This document shows, one piece after another, positions 17,147-25,956 of a DNA stretch of 64,000 nt (positions are counted from its first letter, which is position 1; each line of letters starts with the position of its first letter). This stretch comes from Kushneria phyllosphaerae (lineage in GTDB: Bacteria; Pseudomonadota; Gammaproteobacteria; Pseudomonadales; Halomonadaceae), in the NCBI RefSeq assembly GCF_900312995.1, contig NZ_ONZI01000002.1:620001-684000 (forward strand), in the 5' to 3' direction. Position numbers and translations under genes: made by a program. The notes beneath the pieces were generated by a model. It saw only the letters and a program-made list of their open reading frames with translations, did not search any database and was not told the DNA's origin.

Positions 17147-18655
17147 ATGACCGATGAGACAGGACAGACACGCAAGGCGCTCTATGAACAGGCGCAAAGG
17201 CTCGGGATTACAGGGCGCGCTGCCATGAACAAGGCAGAGCTTGCCGCAGCGCTTGAGTGCGAAGGCGCAGGCACTGCCCAGCCGGTCATCGGCACCCGGT
17301 TCGAAACCTTTCGACGACTGGCCAACGCCGTGGCCGGCGGTGAGTTTGTGCTGCGCCCGCGCGCGCTGACCGGCTTTGAGCGGCGCATTCACGTGCGCCA
17401 AACCCTGCGCGAGGATCACCAGACCCGCATCGCCGATGGCACCGAAGAAACAGCCGTCAAGTTCGACCAGCTCTCCGATTCGCTTTTTTCCTTTTTCCGC
17501 GGCACGGCGCTGCTGTTTTATCGCGACATGGCCGGCGATGACGCCTGGCTGCCCACCGTACTGGCGCTGGGCGACGTGCACCCCGAGAACTTTGGCATCA
17601 TGCCCAACGTCAGCAACGTGCCCATCTTCTCGGTCAACGATTTCGACGAGGCCTATTACGCGCCGTTTACCTGGGACCTCAAGCGCGGCGCGACCGGCTT
17701 CATGATTGCCGCATCAACCGAAGGCGAGCTCAAACACAAGCACTGCACCTCGGTAGTGCGCCAGTTCATCGAAGGTTATATCGAGGCCATGCAACGCCTG
17801 GCTCGGGACGGCACCGAGCACGAAGAGGAGATGCGTTTTGACAACGCGCCCAAACTCATTCGCAAACTGTTCAAGGATGCCCACGAAGCCCGCGCCGACT
17901 GGCTCAGGGATGACTATCTCGATGAGGCCGGCATGCGGTTTCGCTCGACCGACAAGCTGGTGCCGATTTCCTCGCGCCGTGACGAGTTTCAAAAAATCAC
18001 CGACCGGATGGTGAAGAACAACCACATTGATGTGCCGCCACGGGCTCAGTCATCCGAAAGCGCGGGCATGCGGGTCAAGGACGTCGCGATCCGCCGCGGC
18101 CAGGGCACTGCCTCATTGGGACTCGATCGTTACTATGCGCTGATGGAAGGTCCACTGGGCGATGGCACGGATGATCTGATCATCGAATATAAGCAGGCGA
18201 GACGCTCGGCGCTGGCCGGCCTGGTACCGCCCAGCCAGTACGAAATGAACACGCGTGCCGAGCGCATCACCCACGCTCAGGCGGTTCATCTGATTCGCGG
18301 CGACCGCTTTTATGGCCACATCGAGTTTGACGGTCGCAGCTATATGTCGCGCGAGCGCGCGCCGTTTCGTGACAGCATCGATCTCGATGATTTATCCAAA
18401 AGCGACTGGAAGCAGTACGCTCGTATCTGCGGTCAGGTGCTCGCCGGCGTGCACGCGCTCTCCGATGAAGCGGGCCGGCTGGACTACGACATCGAGCCGG
18501 CGATCATCGAGGCGATCGGCCCGGCAGCACTTTTTACCGAGGACATGGTGGCCTTTGCCGAAGAGGCCGCCGAGCGCGTGCGCCGCGACCACGAGATGTT
18601 CCGCGAAGATCACGCCCGCGGTGCGTTCACGCAGCTGGATATGGTGTACCGGTGA
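17147..18655 (+). CDS. DUF2252 protein (kinase-like fold) with N-terminal Rho_N/SAP-like motif
   Basis: 502 residues. The start at 17147 has GAGAGG six bases upstream. Residues 10-40 (LYEQAQRLGITGRAAMNKAE) resemble the small Rho_N/SAP helix-extended-helix nucleic-acid-binding motif. The rest is DUF2252, recognisable from LGDVHPENFG, VNDFDEAYYAPFTWDLKR and VKDVAIRRGQGTASLG. DUF2252 is distantly related to aminoglycoside-phosphotransferase-like kinases, with HPEN as catalytic-loop equivalent, but no reaction is established. It has no clear operon partner. Confidence 0.75.
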   Translation: MTDETGQTRKALYEQAQRLGITGRAAMNKAELAAALECEGAGTAQPVIGTRFETFRRLANAVAGGEFVLRPRALTGFERRIHVRQTLREDHQTRIADGTEETAVKFDQLSDSLFSFFRGTALLFYRDMAGDDAWLPTVLALGDVHPENFGIMPNVSNVPIFSVNDFDEAYYAPFTWDLKRGATGFMIAASTEGELKHKHCTSVVRQFIEGYIEAMQRLARDGTEHEEEMRFDNAPKLIRKLFKDAHEARADWLRDDYLDEAGMRFRSTDKLVPISSRRDEFQKITDRMVKNNHIDVPPRAQSSESAGMRVKDVAIRRGQGTASLGLDRYYALMEGPLGDGTDDLIIEYKQARRSALAGLVPPSQYEMNTRAERITHAQAVHLIRGDRFYGHIEFDGRSYMSRERAPFRDSIDLDDLSKSDWKQYARICGQVLAGVHALSDEAGRLDYDIEPAIIEAIGPAALFTEDMVAFAEEAAERVRRDHEMFREDHARGAFTQLDMVYR

Positions 18656-18678
18656 GGTACAGCAGGCGCCGGTTCTGG

Positions 18679-19572
18679 TCACATTTGGTCCTGAAATGTG
18701 ATGTCGTTAAGCACGCGACGAAAGGCCATGACGGCCGGATTGTGCTCGTCAATTCGCATGATCAGTGTGACATCGAGTGCCAGGTCCACATCGACCAGTT
18801 CGCGATAGACCACGCCCTGTGAAAAGCGCGGCGCCAGCACCGAAGAGACCAGCGTGACGCCCAGCCCGGCCTCCACCAGCCCCAGCGCGATGACAGGGCT
18901 TTGGGCCTGCATGCCGATACGCGGACGATATCCCAGCGCACGCGTCATCAGATAGCTACCCTCATCGTCGTGTTCGCCGATATAGCCAATAAAGCTCTCC
19001 TGACGCAGGTCACTGGCTGTGATGAGCGCATTATCCGCCAGCGGATGTTCCGCAGGCAGCGCCACACGCAGTGCAAATTCGGCCAGTCGGCGGTGCTCGA
19101 ATTCGGTATCCGGCGTCAGCGACACCATCGGGCCGAAGGTGGCATCAAGCCGGCCCTCACGCAGCGCCGTATGCTGGCTATGAGGGTGCAACTCGCTGAC
19201 CTGCAGCTCGATATTCGGATACGCCTTTTGAAGGGTGTGCACGGCGCGCCCCAGAACACCGGCATACAGTGCACTGGCAGCGTAGCCCACCCGCACACGC
19301 CCCAGTACACCGGCCTCGGTCTGGCGCACAATCTCTTCGGCCTGCACCACCTGCGCCAGAATGCGCCGCGCTTCCGGTAGCAGAGCCTGTCCCGAGGCGG
19401 TCAGGCGCACCTGGCGACGGTTGCGCACAAAAAGCTGTGCGTTCAGTCGGGCTTCCAGCGCCTTGATCTGCATGCTCAGTGCCGGCTGAACAATGCTGAG
19501 CCGGCTGGCCGCGCGAGCAAAATGCAGCTCTTCTGCCACGGCCAGAAAATAACGCAAATGTCTGAGTTCCAC
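18679..19572 (-). CDS. LysR-family regulator of the quercetinase locus
   Basis: 297 residues with the LysR helix-turn-helix (MELRHLRYFLAVAEELHFAR, then IVQPALSMQIKALEARL) and an effector-binding domain. It is divergent from the quercetin dioxygenase gene, and the shared 136-bp gap holds a good palindrome (19600-19622). It therefore probably controls the dioxygenase-esterase pair, perhaps in response to a flavonoid. Its final 25 codons are nearly duplicated by a gene remnant at 36760. Confidence 0.88.
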   Translation of the reverse strand: MELRHLRYFLAVAEELHFARAASRLSIVQPALSMQIKALEARLNAQLFVRNRRQVRLTASGQALLPEARRILAQVVQAEEIVRQTEAGVLGRVRVGYAASALYAGVLGRAVHTLQKAYPNIELQVSELHPHSQHTALREGRLDATFGPMVSLTPDTEFEHRRLAEFALRVALPAEHPLADNALITASDLRQESFIGYIGEHDDEGSYLMTRALGYRPRIGMQAQSPVIALGLVEAGLGVTLVSSVLAPRFSQGVVYRELVDVDLALDVTLIMRIDEHNPAVMAFRRVLNDITFQDQM

Positions 19573-19599
19573 GCGTGTCCTGCCATTCTGGCTTTTTAT

Positions 19600-19622
19600 T
19601 GTGATCAGTTTCAGTGATCACA
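19600..19622. promoter_or_regulatory. Palindromic LysR operator candidate
   Basis: TGTGATCA (19600-19607) and TGATCACA (19615-19622) form a perfect inverted repeat with a seven-base centre, 28 bases upstream of the LysR start and 87 before the quercetinase start. LysR proteins bind such interrupted dyads with a T-N11-A core. Confidence 0.6.
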
Positions 19623-19708
19623 GAAGACAAAACAATATATTTCCCTGAACAAAGGGCAGTGACTAGAGTCACTGCCATGTTTTTCATGTCACGAGAAGGA
19701 GTATTGAC

Positions 19709-20812
19709 ATGGTTCAGGATCTCCTCCCTAACAACGGCGACTCATCCAGTGAAAGTGGCCCGGTGAGTGGCGCGGAAGCGGCCCTGCTGGCCAATGGCAC
19801 CCTGCCCGGCCGCAAGACGCTCTATGCCCTGCGCGACGGCGAAGGCGAACACCATCTGATTGGCGGTCAGGTGGTCACCCTGATCGCCCGGGCGGGCGAT
19901 ACCGGCGGGCTTCACGAGGCTGCCATCATGACCGGTGGCAAGGGCGCGACCATGGCGCCGCGCTACCACGCCGAAAGCGACGCGGCCATTCTGGTTCTTG
20001 ATGGCAGCGTGACGCTTTTACTCGACGGTGAATATCACTTACTGAATCGGGGAGACTACGCCTACGTGCCGGCGGGAACCGTGTATGGACACACCATGCT
20101 CGACTGGCGCACCCGGTTTCTGACCTGGACGATTGGCGACCGCGTCGGCGCCATGTATCCGGCGCTGGGAACGCCCTTTTCGCGCCCGGTGCAGCCGGAA
20201 AACGCGAATCTCTCGATTGCTGATGAAACGCTGCGGGCCGCCGAGGCAGTCGCCGATGTGGTCTTTGTTGAGGCACCAAAGCCCGCCGACGTTCCCGAGC
20301 GCGTCACCAATGATAGGGTGCCGACCACACAGATGCCCTACGTACTGCGCGCCGGCACCGGTGAACGACTGGTGGCTGCAGAGCAGCTGTTCTCGTTCAT
20401 GCAGACGCAGGCTTCAAGCGGGGACCAGTTCATTGCCATCATGAATGAAGGCCCAAAGGGCGACGCCATTCCGCCGCACTTTCACCGTGAGCACACTGAA
20501 AACTTCTTCTGCATGGATGGCCACATGACCATGTGGGTCAACGGTCAGGAAGTGAAGCTGCTGCCCGGGGACTATGTGCAGGTGCCCGCCCGTCACGTGC
20601 ACGCCTACCGCCTCGATGCGCCCTATACCCGCTTTTTCGGTTGGCTGACGCCTGGCGTGTTCGAGCCTTTCTTCCGTTATCTTGGAGACGCGTATGACGG
20701 CCATGTTTTCCCGATGGCCCCGCCGCCGTTCCGCTTTGAACGCGTACTGGCCCATCTTGACGAGCTGGACCTGCAGCCGCTGGGCAAGGGCGACGCCCCG
20801 GCATCATCATAG
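19709..20812 (+). CDS. Quercetin 2,3-dioxygenase-like bicupin
   Basis: 367 residues with two cupin domains. Quercetinases cleave the flavonol ring with O2, giving CO and a depside ester. The C-terminal cupin keeps the metal set: H257 and H259 in PPHFHREHTENFF, E264, and H298 in VPARHVHAY. The equivalent N-terminal segment reads APRYHAESDAAILVLDG, where the first His is replaced by Arg and the Glu by Ala, so that site is probably metal-free. An alternative is a pirin-like or other cupin dioxygenase. The ATG has AAGGAG-like bases upstream (GAGAAGGAGTATTGACATG region). The esterase gene starts seven bases after its stop. Confidence 0.78.
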   Translation: MVQDLLPNNGDSSSESGPVSGAEAALLANGTLPGRKTLYALRDGEGEHHLIGGQVVTLIARAGDTGGLHEAAIMTGGKGATMAPRYHAESDAAILVLDGSVTLLLDGEYHLLNRGDYAYVPAGTVYGHTMLDWRTRFLTWTIGDRVGAMYPALGTPFSRPVQPENANLSIADETLRAAEAVADVVFVEAPKPADVPERVTNDRVPTTQMPYVLRAGTGERLVAAEQLFSFMQTQASSGDQFIAIMNEGPKGDAIPPHFHREHTENFFCMDGHMTMWVNGQEVKLLPGDYVQVPARHVHAYRLDAPYTRFFGWLTPGVFEPFFRYLGDAYDGHVFPMAPPPFRFERVLAHLDELDLQPLGKGDAPASS

Positions 20813-20819
20813 GCCCGCC

Positions 20820-21848
20820 ATGACCAGATGCTTCTCTCGTTTACCGGCGACCCTCATGGTCGCCGGTCTCTGCCTATTGACGGGTTTATGGACAGGCGCG
20901 GCATCTGCAGACAGCGTTAAGGAAACAACCGTGAAAACCGTATTGGATGTGACCTACGCAACTCCCGGCGGACAGGCTCTGAAGGCTGATCTCTACTTGC
21001 CGACCGCTACCGGAACGCCGCCTCCGGTCATCATGTTTCTGCATGGCGGTGGCTGGAAGTTCGGTGATCGAAGGCTGGCGCCCGATCTGGCGCGCTATTT
21101 CGCCTACGAAGGATTCGCCATGATTAGCATCGACTACCGTCTTTCCGGGCAGGCGCCCTTCCCGGCCGCCGTTGAGGATGTGAAAACCGCGATTCGCTGG
21201 GTCAGGTCCGAGGCCGCAACGTATGGCTATGATGCCGATCACCTCGGTCTGTGGGGTTCCTCTGCTGGCTCTCATCTGGCAACGCTTGCCGTTACCTCCG
21301 GTCCAGAGCACTTCCGCAGCGGGCCGTACCTGGAAGAGAACGAACAGGTCCAGGCGGTGGTCGATGGCTACGGCCCGACCGATTTCCTGCGTCAGGATGA
21401 ATACCGCGATCTCAACGGCACGCCGTCCGACGACCCCGAGTCCATTCAGATGCCGCCGGGCAAGTTCAGCGCCGATGCCGACTCCATGGAATCCCTGTTT
21501 ATTGTTGCGCCGATCAACGAAGCCCCGGAGCGGGTCGCCGCGGCCAACCCGATCACCTACGTCACCGCCGGGCTACCGCCAATGCTGATCCTGCACGGCC
21601 TGAGTGATACGGCCGTCCCCTGGCAGCAGAGTCGTCTATTGTTCGAGGCGCTCTCACGCACCGGCAACCCCGCCACACTGGGGCTGATTGAAGGGCTGGG
21701 ACACGGCTTTTTCAACCGCAATACGCTGGATGATGATGGCCCTCATACCATCCATCTGTATCGCAGTGACGCTCCCGACCGGGCACAGGTCGAAGCCCAT
21801 GACGTGTTCGGCCTTGTCGAGGCATTTTTCAGAGACAATCTGAGATAA
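20820..21848 (+). CDS. Secreted alpha/beta hydrolase (BD-FAE / acetyl-esterase type)
   Basis: 342 residues. A signal peptide (LPATLMVAGLCLLTGLWTG) is followed by a lipase/esterase core of the HGGG class: FLHGGGWKFGDRR as oxyanion loop, GSSAGSH as nucleophile elbow, LHGLSDTAVPW with the acid and GLGHGFF with the histidine. It resembles feruloyl/acetyl esterases. It follows the quercetinase by seven bases, so the pair is an operon. It could hydrolyse the depside formed by quercetinase, or first deacylate plant flavonoid esters; both are inference. Export contrasts with the apparently cytoplasmic dioxygenase, favouring the second option. Confidence 0.78.
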   Translation: MTRCFSRLPATLMVAGLCLLTGLWTGAASADSVKETTVKTVLDVTYATPGGQALKADLYLPTATGTPPPVIMFLHGGGWKFGDRRLAPDLARYFAYEGFAMISIDYRLSGQAPFPAAVEDVKTAIRWVRSEAATYGYDADHLGLWGSSAGSHLATLAVTSGPEHFRSGPYLEENEQVQAVVDGYGPTDFLRQDEYRDLNGTPSDDPESIQMPPGKFSADADSMESLFIVAPINEAPERVAAANPITYVTAGLPPMLILHGLSDTAVPWQQSRLLFEALSRTGNPATLGLIEGLGHGFFNRNTLDDDGPHTIHLYRSDAPDRAQVEAHDVFGLVEAFFRDNLR

Positions 21849-21869
21849 CCATGCAGCGTGCCCCACAGT

Positions 21870-21900
21870 AAAACAGGGCGGCCCAATGGGTCGCCCTGTT
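21870..21900 (-). terminator. Hairpin terminator between convergent genes
   Basis: ACAGGGCGGCC and GGTCGCCCTGT (21873-21899) pair around AATG with one G/T mismatch. On the minus strand the stem is followed by TTTTAC, so it best ends the arabinanase transcript, though it may act in both directions. Confidence 0.65.
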
Positions 21901-21943
21901 GCATGTCATACCGACGGTGGTCTGAGCTGATGTCGCAAATGAT

Positions 21944-22954
21944 TCAGGAAGATGCCTCGACCAGCTCAGTGGTATTGGCATTGAGAGCGGCCGGATCGAC
22001 CACAGGCCAACCGTCATCCCAGTTCACGTTCATAATGCGCAGCTTCTGCACGCCGTCATCGGCGGCTTCATAGGCGTGGAACACCATGACGTCCTGGCCA
22101 TCGAAGGTGTAAATGCCATTGTGCCCCAGCCCGGGCCACGCCTCGGTGCCGCTCAGTACCGGCGTGCCGCCACCTTCCAGCATTGGTACGCCGTCCCGGT
22201 CGATATAGGGGCCCTGCACGCTGTCGCTACGCCCCACGACCAGCCGGTAGGTGCTGTCCACGCCGCGACAGCAAAAGCCGAATGACGCGAACAGGTAGTA
22301 GTGGCCGTCCCGTTTGAAGATGAAAGGCGCCTCGATGGGGTTTTCCTCGGTATTCGGGCGGGTGGCGAGATCGATCACCTTCTCCGGCTGCGCCAGACTC
22401 GCCATGTCATCATCAAGCTGCACCAGCTTCAGCCCACCCCAGAATGAGCCGAAGCTCATCCAGGCCGTACCGTTGTCATCCTCGATCACCGCAGGGTCGA
22501 TGGCATTCCAGTTATCCCGGTCGGGCTTTGACTGCAGCACGAGCCCCTGATCCTGCCACCGGTAGTTGTCGGCCGCGGGGTCAAGCGTTTCATTGATGCT
22601 CACACCGATGCCCGAAGTGTTCTTGCCAAACGCCGACACCGAGTAGTACAGATAGTATCGGCCGTTTTTTTCGACGATATCCGGCGCCCAGACATGACCG
22701 TTAAACCCCGGTGCCACGGATGTGGCCCAGGGCGGGTCGCTCGGCTCACCGCTGAACACGCGGTCGGAATGACGCCAGTGCGTCATGTCTTTAGAGGCAT
22801 AGATATCAATGCCGGGGCCGGTGCTGAAGACGTAATAAGTGCCGTCCTCGCGGGCCATGACGGGGTCATGCACCTCGACCTGGGCGGCGTGAGCGGTAGA
22901 CAGCAGGCCAAGGCCCAGCAACAGTGATGTGGTAGTACGTCTCAACCCTTTCAT
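21944..22954 (-). CDS. Secreted endo-1,5-alpha-L-arabinanase, GH43
   Basis: 336 residues. The start at 22954 gives a signal peptide (MKGLRRTTTSLLLGLGLLST, then AHAAQ), with GGGG upstream. The five-bladed GH43 core shows the catalytic trio: Asp in EVHDPVMARE (general base), Asp in NAIDPAVIED and Glu in NPIEAPFIFKR (general acid). FGFCCRGVDSTYRLVVGRSD is characteristic of endo-arabinanases. It would cut pectic arabinan outside the cytoplasm. No arabinose catabolic or transport genes are adjacent, so it appears as a single scavenging gene. It stands apart from the flavonoid operon but both act on plant material. Confidence 0.87.
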   Translation of the reverse strand: MKGLRRTTTSLLLGLGLLSTAHAAQVEVHDPVMAREDGTYYVFSTGPGIDIYASKDMTHWRHSDRVFSGEPSDPPWATSVAPGFNGHVWAPDIVEKNGRYYLYYSVSAFGKNTSGIGVSINETLDPAADNYRWQDQGLVLQSKPDRDNWNAIDPAVIEDDNGTAWMSFGSFWGGLKLVQLDDDMASLAQPEKVIDLATRPNTEENPIEAPFIFKRDGHYYLFASFGFCCRGVDSTYRLVVGRSDSVQGPYIDRDGVPMLEGGGTPVLSGTEAWPGLGHNGIYTFDGQDVMVFHAYEAADDGVQKLRIMNVNWDDGWPVVDPAALNANTTELVEASS

Positions 22955-23134
22955 GGATGCCCCAGGTGATGAATGCCAAAACGGCGGGAGTGATCGCGAT
23001 GAAAGCGTTGTCCATAGAAAGGCGGCGAACAATGCGCCATAGGTACTAACGGATACTAATGAAATACTGGCACAACTTGTTCCAACGCCTTTTTACCGGG
23101 TAAATGTGCGACTAAAGACCGCCTTGAATGGCCC

Positions 23135-23299
23135 TTATGGACCGGCCAGCAATACGATGGCTGCCACCATCAAACACCCCGCGCCTACCAGTACGGCACG
23201 AAAGGTGCGCGTATACCCGCCCACCAGCATCATGCCCGTCCCGACCGGCAGCAGAATCACCCCGGCGAAGAACAGCCAGTCCACCCATAGTGTTTCCAT
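23135..23299 (-). CDS. Small two-helix membrane protein (54 residues)
   Basis: A short gene with a strong ribosome site (GGGAGG five bases before the ATG at 23299). The peptide begins METLWVDWLFFAGVILLPVG and has two hydrophobic helices separated by the polar turn GGYTRTFR, ending in VLLAGP. I do not recognise the family. The clean start site and membrane pattern argue that it is real. It lies between the arabinanase and a GNAT remnant, with no clear partner. Confidence 0.6.
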   Translation of the reverse strand: METLWVDWLFFAGVILLPVGTGMMLVGGYTRTFRAVLVGAGCLMVAAIVLLAGP

Positions 23300-23350
23300 T
23301 AAAACCTCCCGGCCTGAGCATGACGGAGTACTTACCCAAGGATAGCCCCC

Positions 23351-23482
23351 ATGCCTACGGATACTTTAGGCATTCGTGACTACCGAGCCGATGATGCCGA
23401 CAGAACGCTCACGATCCTTCAGCGCACCGTGTACGAGGTCGTCTCAAGGAATCACTTCCCGGGCAGATTGACCGGCAGATGA
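23351..23482 (+). pseudogene. N-terminal remnant of a GNAT acetyltransferase gene
   Basis: The 43-codon frame MPTDTLGIRDYRADDADRTL... matches the first ~36 residues of the intact GNAT gene at 25438 (FCIRDYRTGDADTTLTIFQR, then AVREVAARDY). Similarity stops at about NHFPG and the frame ends soon after; nothing like the acetyl-CoA-binding half follows. AAGGA still precedes the ATG. It is a truncated duplicate. Confidence 0.7.
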
Positions 23483-23508
23483 TCTCGATTCCGCCGATGG
23501 TCCATCGC

Positions 23509-23581
23509 CAGTGGTGACCCTATCGTCAGCGGTGAACTATCGATTCAGTGGTGACCTATCGATTCAGTGCGAACTATCGAT
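23509..23581. repeat. 18-19-bp degenerate tandem repeat at the 3' end of a LysR gene
   Basis: Four imperfect units (CAGTGGTGACCCTATCGT, CAGCGGTGAACTATCGATT, CAGTGGTGACCTATCGATT, CAGTGCGAACTATCGAT) run from 23509 to 23581. The last unit includes the final codons and stop of the LysR gene (TATCGATAG on its strand). A comparable array is found at the end of the CYTH gene near 61.36 kb. Confidence 0.8.
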
Positions 23582-24458
23582 AGTGACGCACGTGTTCCAT
23601 CAGCGCGCGGAGTTTCGGCGTCACCGTATGTCGGCTTGGATAATAGAGATAGAAGCCGGCGAACGGCGGCAACCAGTCATCGAGCATCGTCACCAGTTGG
23701 CCGCGCTCGATCCAGGGTAGAAACGTCTCCTCCATACCGAACGTAATCCCGCCGCCAGCCAGCGCGACACGAATCATCAGCAGCATGTCATTGGTGGTCA
23801 ATTGTGGGTCGACCGCCACGGCAAACGCACGCCCTTCACGTTCGAACTCCCATCGATAGGGGGTCATTTCAGGTGAGGGACGCCATCCAATACAGCGATG
23901 GGCCGCCAGATCCCGAGGATGCTGCGGCACGCCATGACGTGCCAGATAGTCCGGCGTGGCAACAGCGACCTGACGCTGCTCGCCGGTCAGGGGCATCGCG
24001 ATCATGTCCCGATCGATCACCTCTCCCAGCCTGATGCCCGCATCAAAGCCGCCAGCGACAATGTCGAATGTCTCATCCGTCACGGTGACATCCAGCGTGA
24101 TATGAGGATGTTGTTCGATAAAGGTCGCTATCAAGGGCCCTGACAGAAACTGCTCTGCGATCGATGTTGCCGTGACCCTTAAAAGTCCCCGGGGCAGGGC
24201 CGGCACATCGCGGGTGGCTTCCAGTACCGCCTCGATCTCGGCCATCGGATCAGACAGCGCACTCAGCAACTGCTCGCCTTCCTCGGTCAGCCGCACGCTA
24301 CGTGTTGAGCGATTGAAAAGCGGCTTTCCCAGAGCGCGCTCAAGTCGTCGGATGCCCTGACTGACCGCCGAGCGAGTAACCCCCAGCCGGTCGGCAGCGG
24401 CCCTGAAGTTGCCCGCCTGAGCCACGGCGAAAAATATCGTCAGAAGATTGAGATCCAT
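23574..24458 (-). CDS. LysR-family regulator, divergent from SDR gene
   Basis: 294 residues. The N-terminal helix-turn-helix reads MDLNLLTIFFAVAQAGNFRA followed by RLGVTRSAVSQGIRRLERAL. The effector domain has the pattern common in LysR regulators of redox genes (ITLDVTVTDETFDIVAGGFD, then AGIRLGEVIDRDM). It is divergent from an SDR gene 126 bp away, the usual layout for a regulator and its target. The gap contains CTAACCA (24478) and TGGTTAAC (24508) as a loose inverted repeat. The 3' end overlaps a tandem repeat. Confidence 0.87.
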   Translation of the reverse strand: MDLNLLTIFFAVAQAGNFRAAADRLGVTRSAVSQGIRRLERALGKPLFNRSTRSVRLTEEGEQLLSALSDPMAEIEAVLEATRDVPALPRGLLRVTATSIAEQFLSGPLIATFIEQHPHITLDVTVTDETFDIVAGGFDAGIRLGEVIDRDMIAMPLTGEQRQVAVATPDYLARHGVPQHPRDLAAHRCIGWRPSPEMTPYRWEFEREGRAFAVAVDPQLTTNDMLLMIRVALAGGGITFGMEETFLPWIERGQLVTMLDDWLPPFAGFYLYYPSRHTVTPKLRALMEHVRHYR

Positions 24459-24584
24459 GCCGATTGGAAAGCCTCGCTAACCATTGCATCCAGTCGCCAG
24501 CATATTCTGGTTAACACTCCTGCGCATTAAGCTTTGACCTGCCGAAGTGAACGTCACTTCATGTCAAACCCGCGGGAGAGCAGC

Positions 24585-25316
24585 ATGAGTATTGTCGGAA
24601 AGATCGTTTTGGTGACCGGTGCCAGCAGCGGCATTGGAGAAGGCATCGCCCGGGAACTGGCAGCCGCAGGCGCCTGCGTGCTACTGGGCGCACGTCGCAC
24701 AGACAGGCTTGAGCGCATCGCAGGCGACATCCGCAAAAGCGGCGGCATTGTCGAAGTACGCCCACTGGACGTCACCAGCAGAGAGCAGATGCAGGCCTTT
24801 GCACAGGCGGCACTGGATCTGTGGGGGCGCATCGATGTGCTGATCAATAATGCCGGCATCATGCCGCTGTCACCGCTCACCGCCTGCAAGCTGGACGAAT
24901 GGGAGCGCATGGTCGACGTCAACATCAAGGGCGTCCTGTGGGGTATCGGCGCGGTGCTGCCGGTGATGGAGCGCCAGCAGGCGGGACAGATCATCAACAT
25001 CGCCTCCATCGGGGCTCTGCAGGTGATGCCCACCTCGGCGGTGTACTCCGCCACCAAGTTCGCAGTGCGCGCGATATCCGACGGGCTGCGCCAGGAGAGC
25101 ACCCACCTGCGGGTAACCTGCGTCAATCCCGGCGTCGTCGAAAGTGAACTGGCCTCGACCATCACCCATGAGGAGACAGCCGACCTGATGGACAACTACC
25201 GCAGCGTTGCCCTGCAGCCGCGTGATATCGCTCGGGCGGTGCGCCATATCATTGAAGCCCCTGAAAGCGTCGACACCACCGAAATCACCCTTCGCCCACT
25301 CGCATCTGCCAATTGA
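24585..25316 (+). CDS. Short-chain dehydrogenase/reductase
   Basis: 243 residues. The start at 24585 has GGGAGAG six bases upstream and puts the cofactor motif TGASSGIG at the normal distance from the N-terminus. NNAG, the catalytic Ser region (NIASIGA) and YSATK supply the classical SDR active site. The residue pattern after strand 2 (GARRTDRLERIAGD) favours NADP(H). It resembles E. coli YdfG-type oxidoreductases acting on small alcohols or aldehydes; the substrate is unknown. It is probably controlled by the divergent LysR gene. Confidence 0.87.
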   Translation: MSIVGKIVLVTGASSGIGEGIARELAAAGACVLLGARRTDRLERIAGDIRKSGGIVEVRPLDVTSREQMQAFAQAALDLWGRIDVLINNAGIMPLSPLTACKLDEWERMVDVNIKGVLWGIGAVLPVMERQQAGQIINIASIGALQVMPTSAVYSATKFAVRAISDGLRQESTHLRVTCVNPGVVESELASTITHEETADLMDNYRSVALQPRDIARAVRHIIEAPESVDTTEITLRPLASAN

Positions 25317-25437
25317 TCACGGCCTCCTCCGCCACCCTCATGGTTGGGTGTCTTATACTGACACCCGGCCCTGCTCGATGGCCCTTTGCCCTGTTTCCCC
25401 CTGTCCCCACTGACGTCATCGCTGCAGGATCATGTTT

Positions 25438-25956
25438 ATGGCAGCCACCGCCTTTTGCATCCGCGATTACCGCACCGGTGACGCTGACACCACACTCACG
25501 ATCTTCCAGCGCGCCGTGCGCGAGGTGGCCGCACGGGACTACACCCCGGCTGAAATCGAGGCGTGGGCCGGTCATATCGATCGCAACGTCTGGGCCAACA
25601 GCCTTGAACGCCAGTTCACCTGGATTGCGACGCGAGGGAACACACCGGCAGGCTTTGCCAGCCTCACCGATTACGGGCATCTCGATATGCTGTTTGTTAG
25701 CCCGGACCATCAGCGCCGCGGCGTGGCGAGTGCGCTGTTGATGACCGCCGAGCAGGCTGTTCGGCAACGCGGCATGAATCGTATGACGACCGAGGCCAGC
25801 CTCACCGCCCTGCCCTTTTTCAAGGCACGAGGGTTTGAGGTCGTGAGGGCGCAGGAGATGAAACGGTGCGGGGAGGTACTGAGGAATTTTCGGATGGAGA
25901 AGTACTTGAAGGCTGTCGAGCCGGGCGTGCGCCCGGCTCGTACCGGTCAGATCTGA
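25438..25956 (+). CDS. GNAT N-acetyltransferase
   Basis: 172 residues. ATG 25438 is preferred to 25432 because AGGA is eight bases upstream of it. The acetyl-CoA-binding motif is intact (LFVSPDHQRRGVASALLMTA). The C-terminal segment TALPFFKARGFEVVRAQEMK is typical of YafP/ElaA-like small-molecule acetyltransferases. The substrate is unknown. It overlaps the convergent lipoprotein gene by ten bases. Two decayed relatives lie in this window: an N-terminal piece at 23351 and a C-terminal piece at 40292. Confidence 0.85.
   Translation: MAATAFCIRDYRTGDADTTLTIFQRAVREVAARDYTPAEIEAWAGHIDRNVWANSLERQFTWIATRGNTPAGFASLTDYGHLDMLFVSPDHQRRGVASALLMTAEQAVRQRGMNRMTTEASLTALPFFKARGFEVVRAQEMKRCGEVLRNFRMEKYLKAVEPGVRPARTGQI

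Noticed and set aside
23509..23581. CRISPR-like array
   Set aside because: Units are contiguous with no unique spacers, imperfect and too short, and no cas genes are near.
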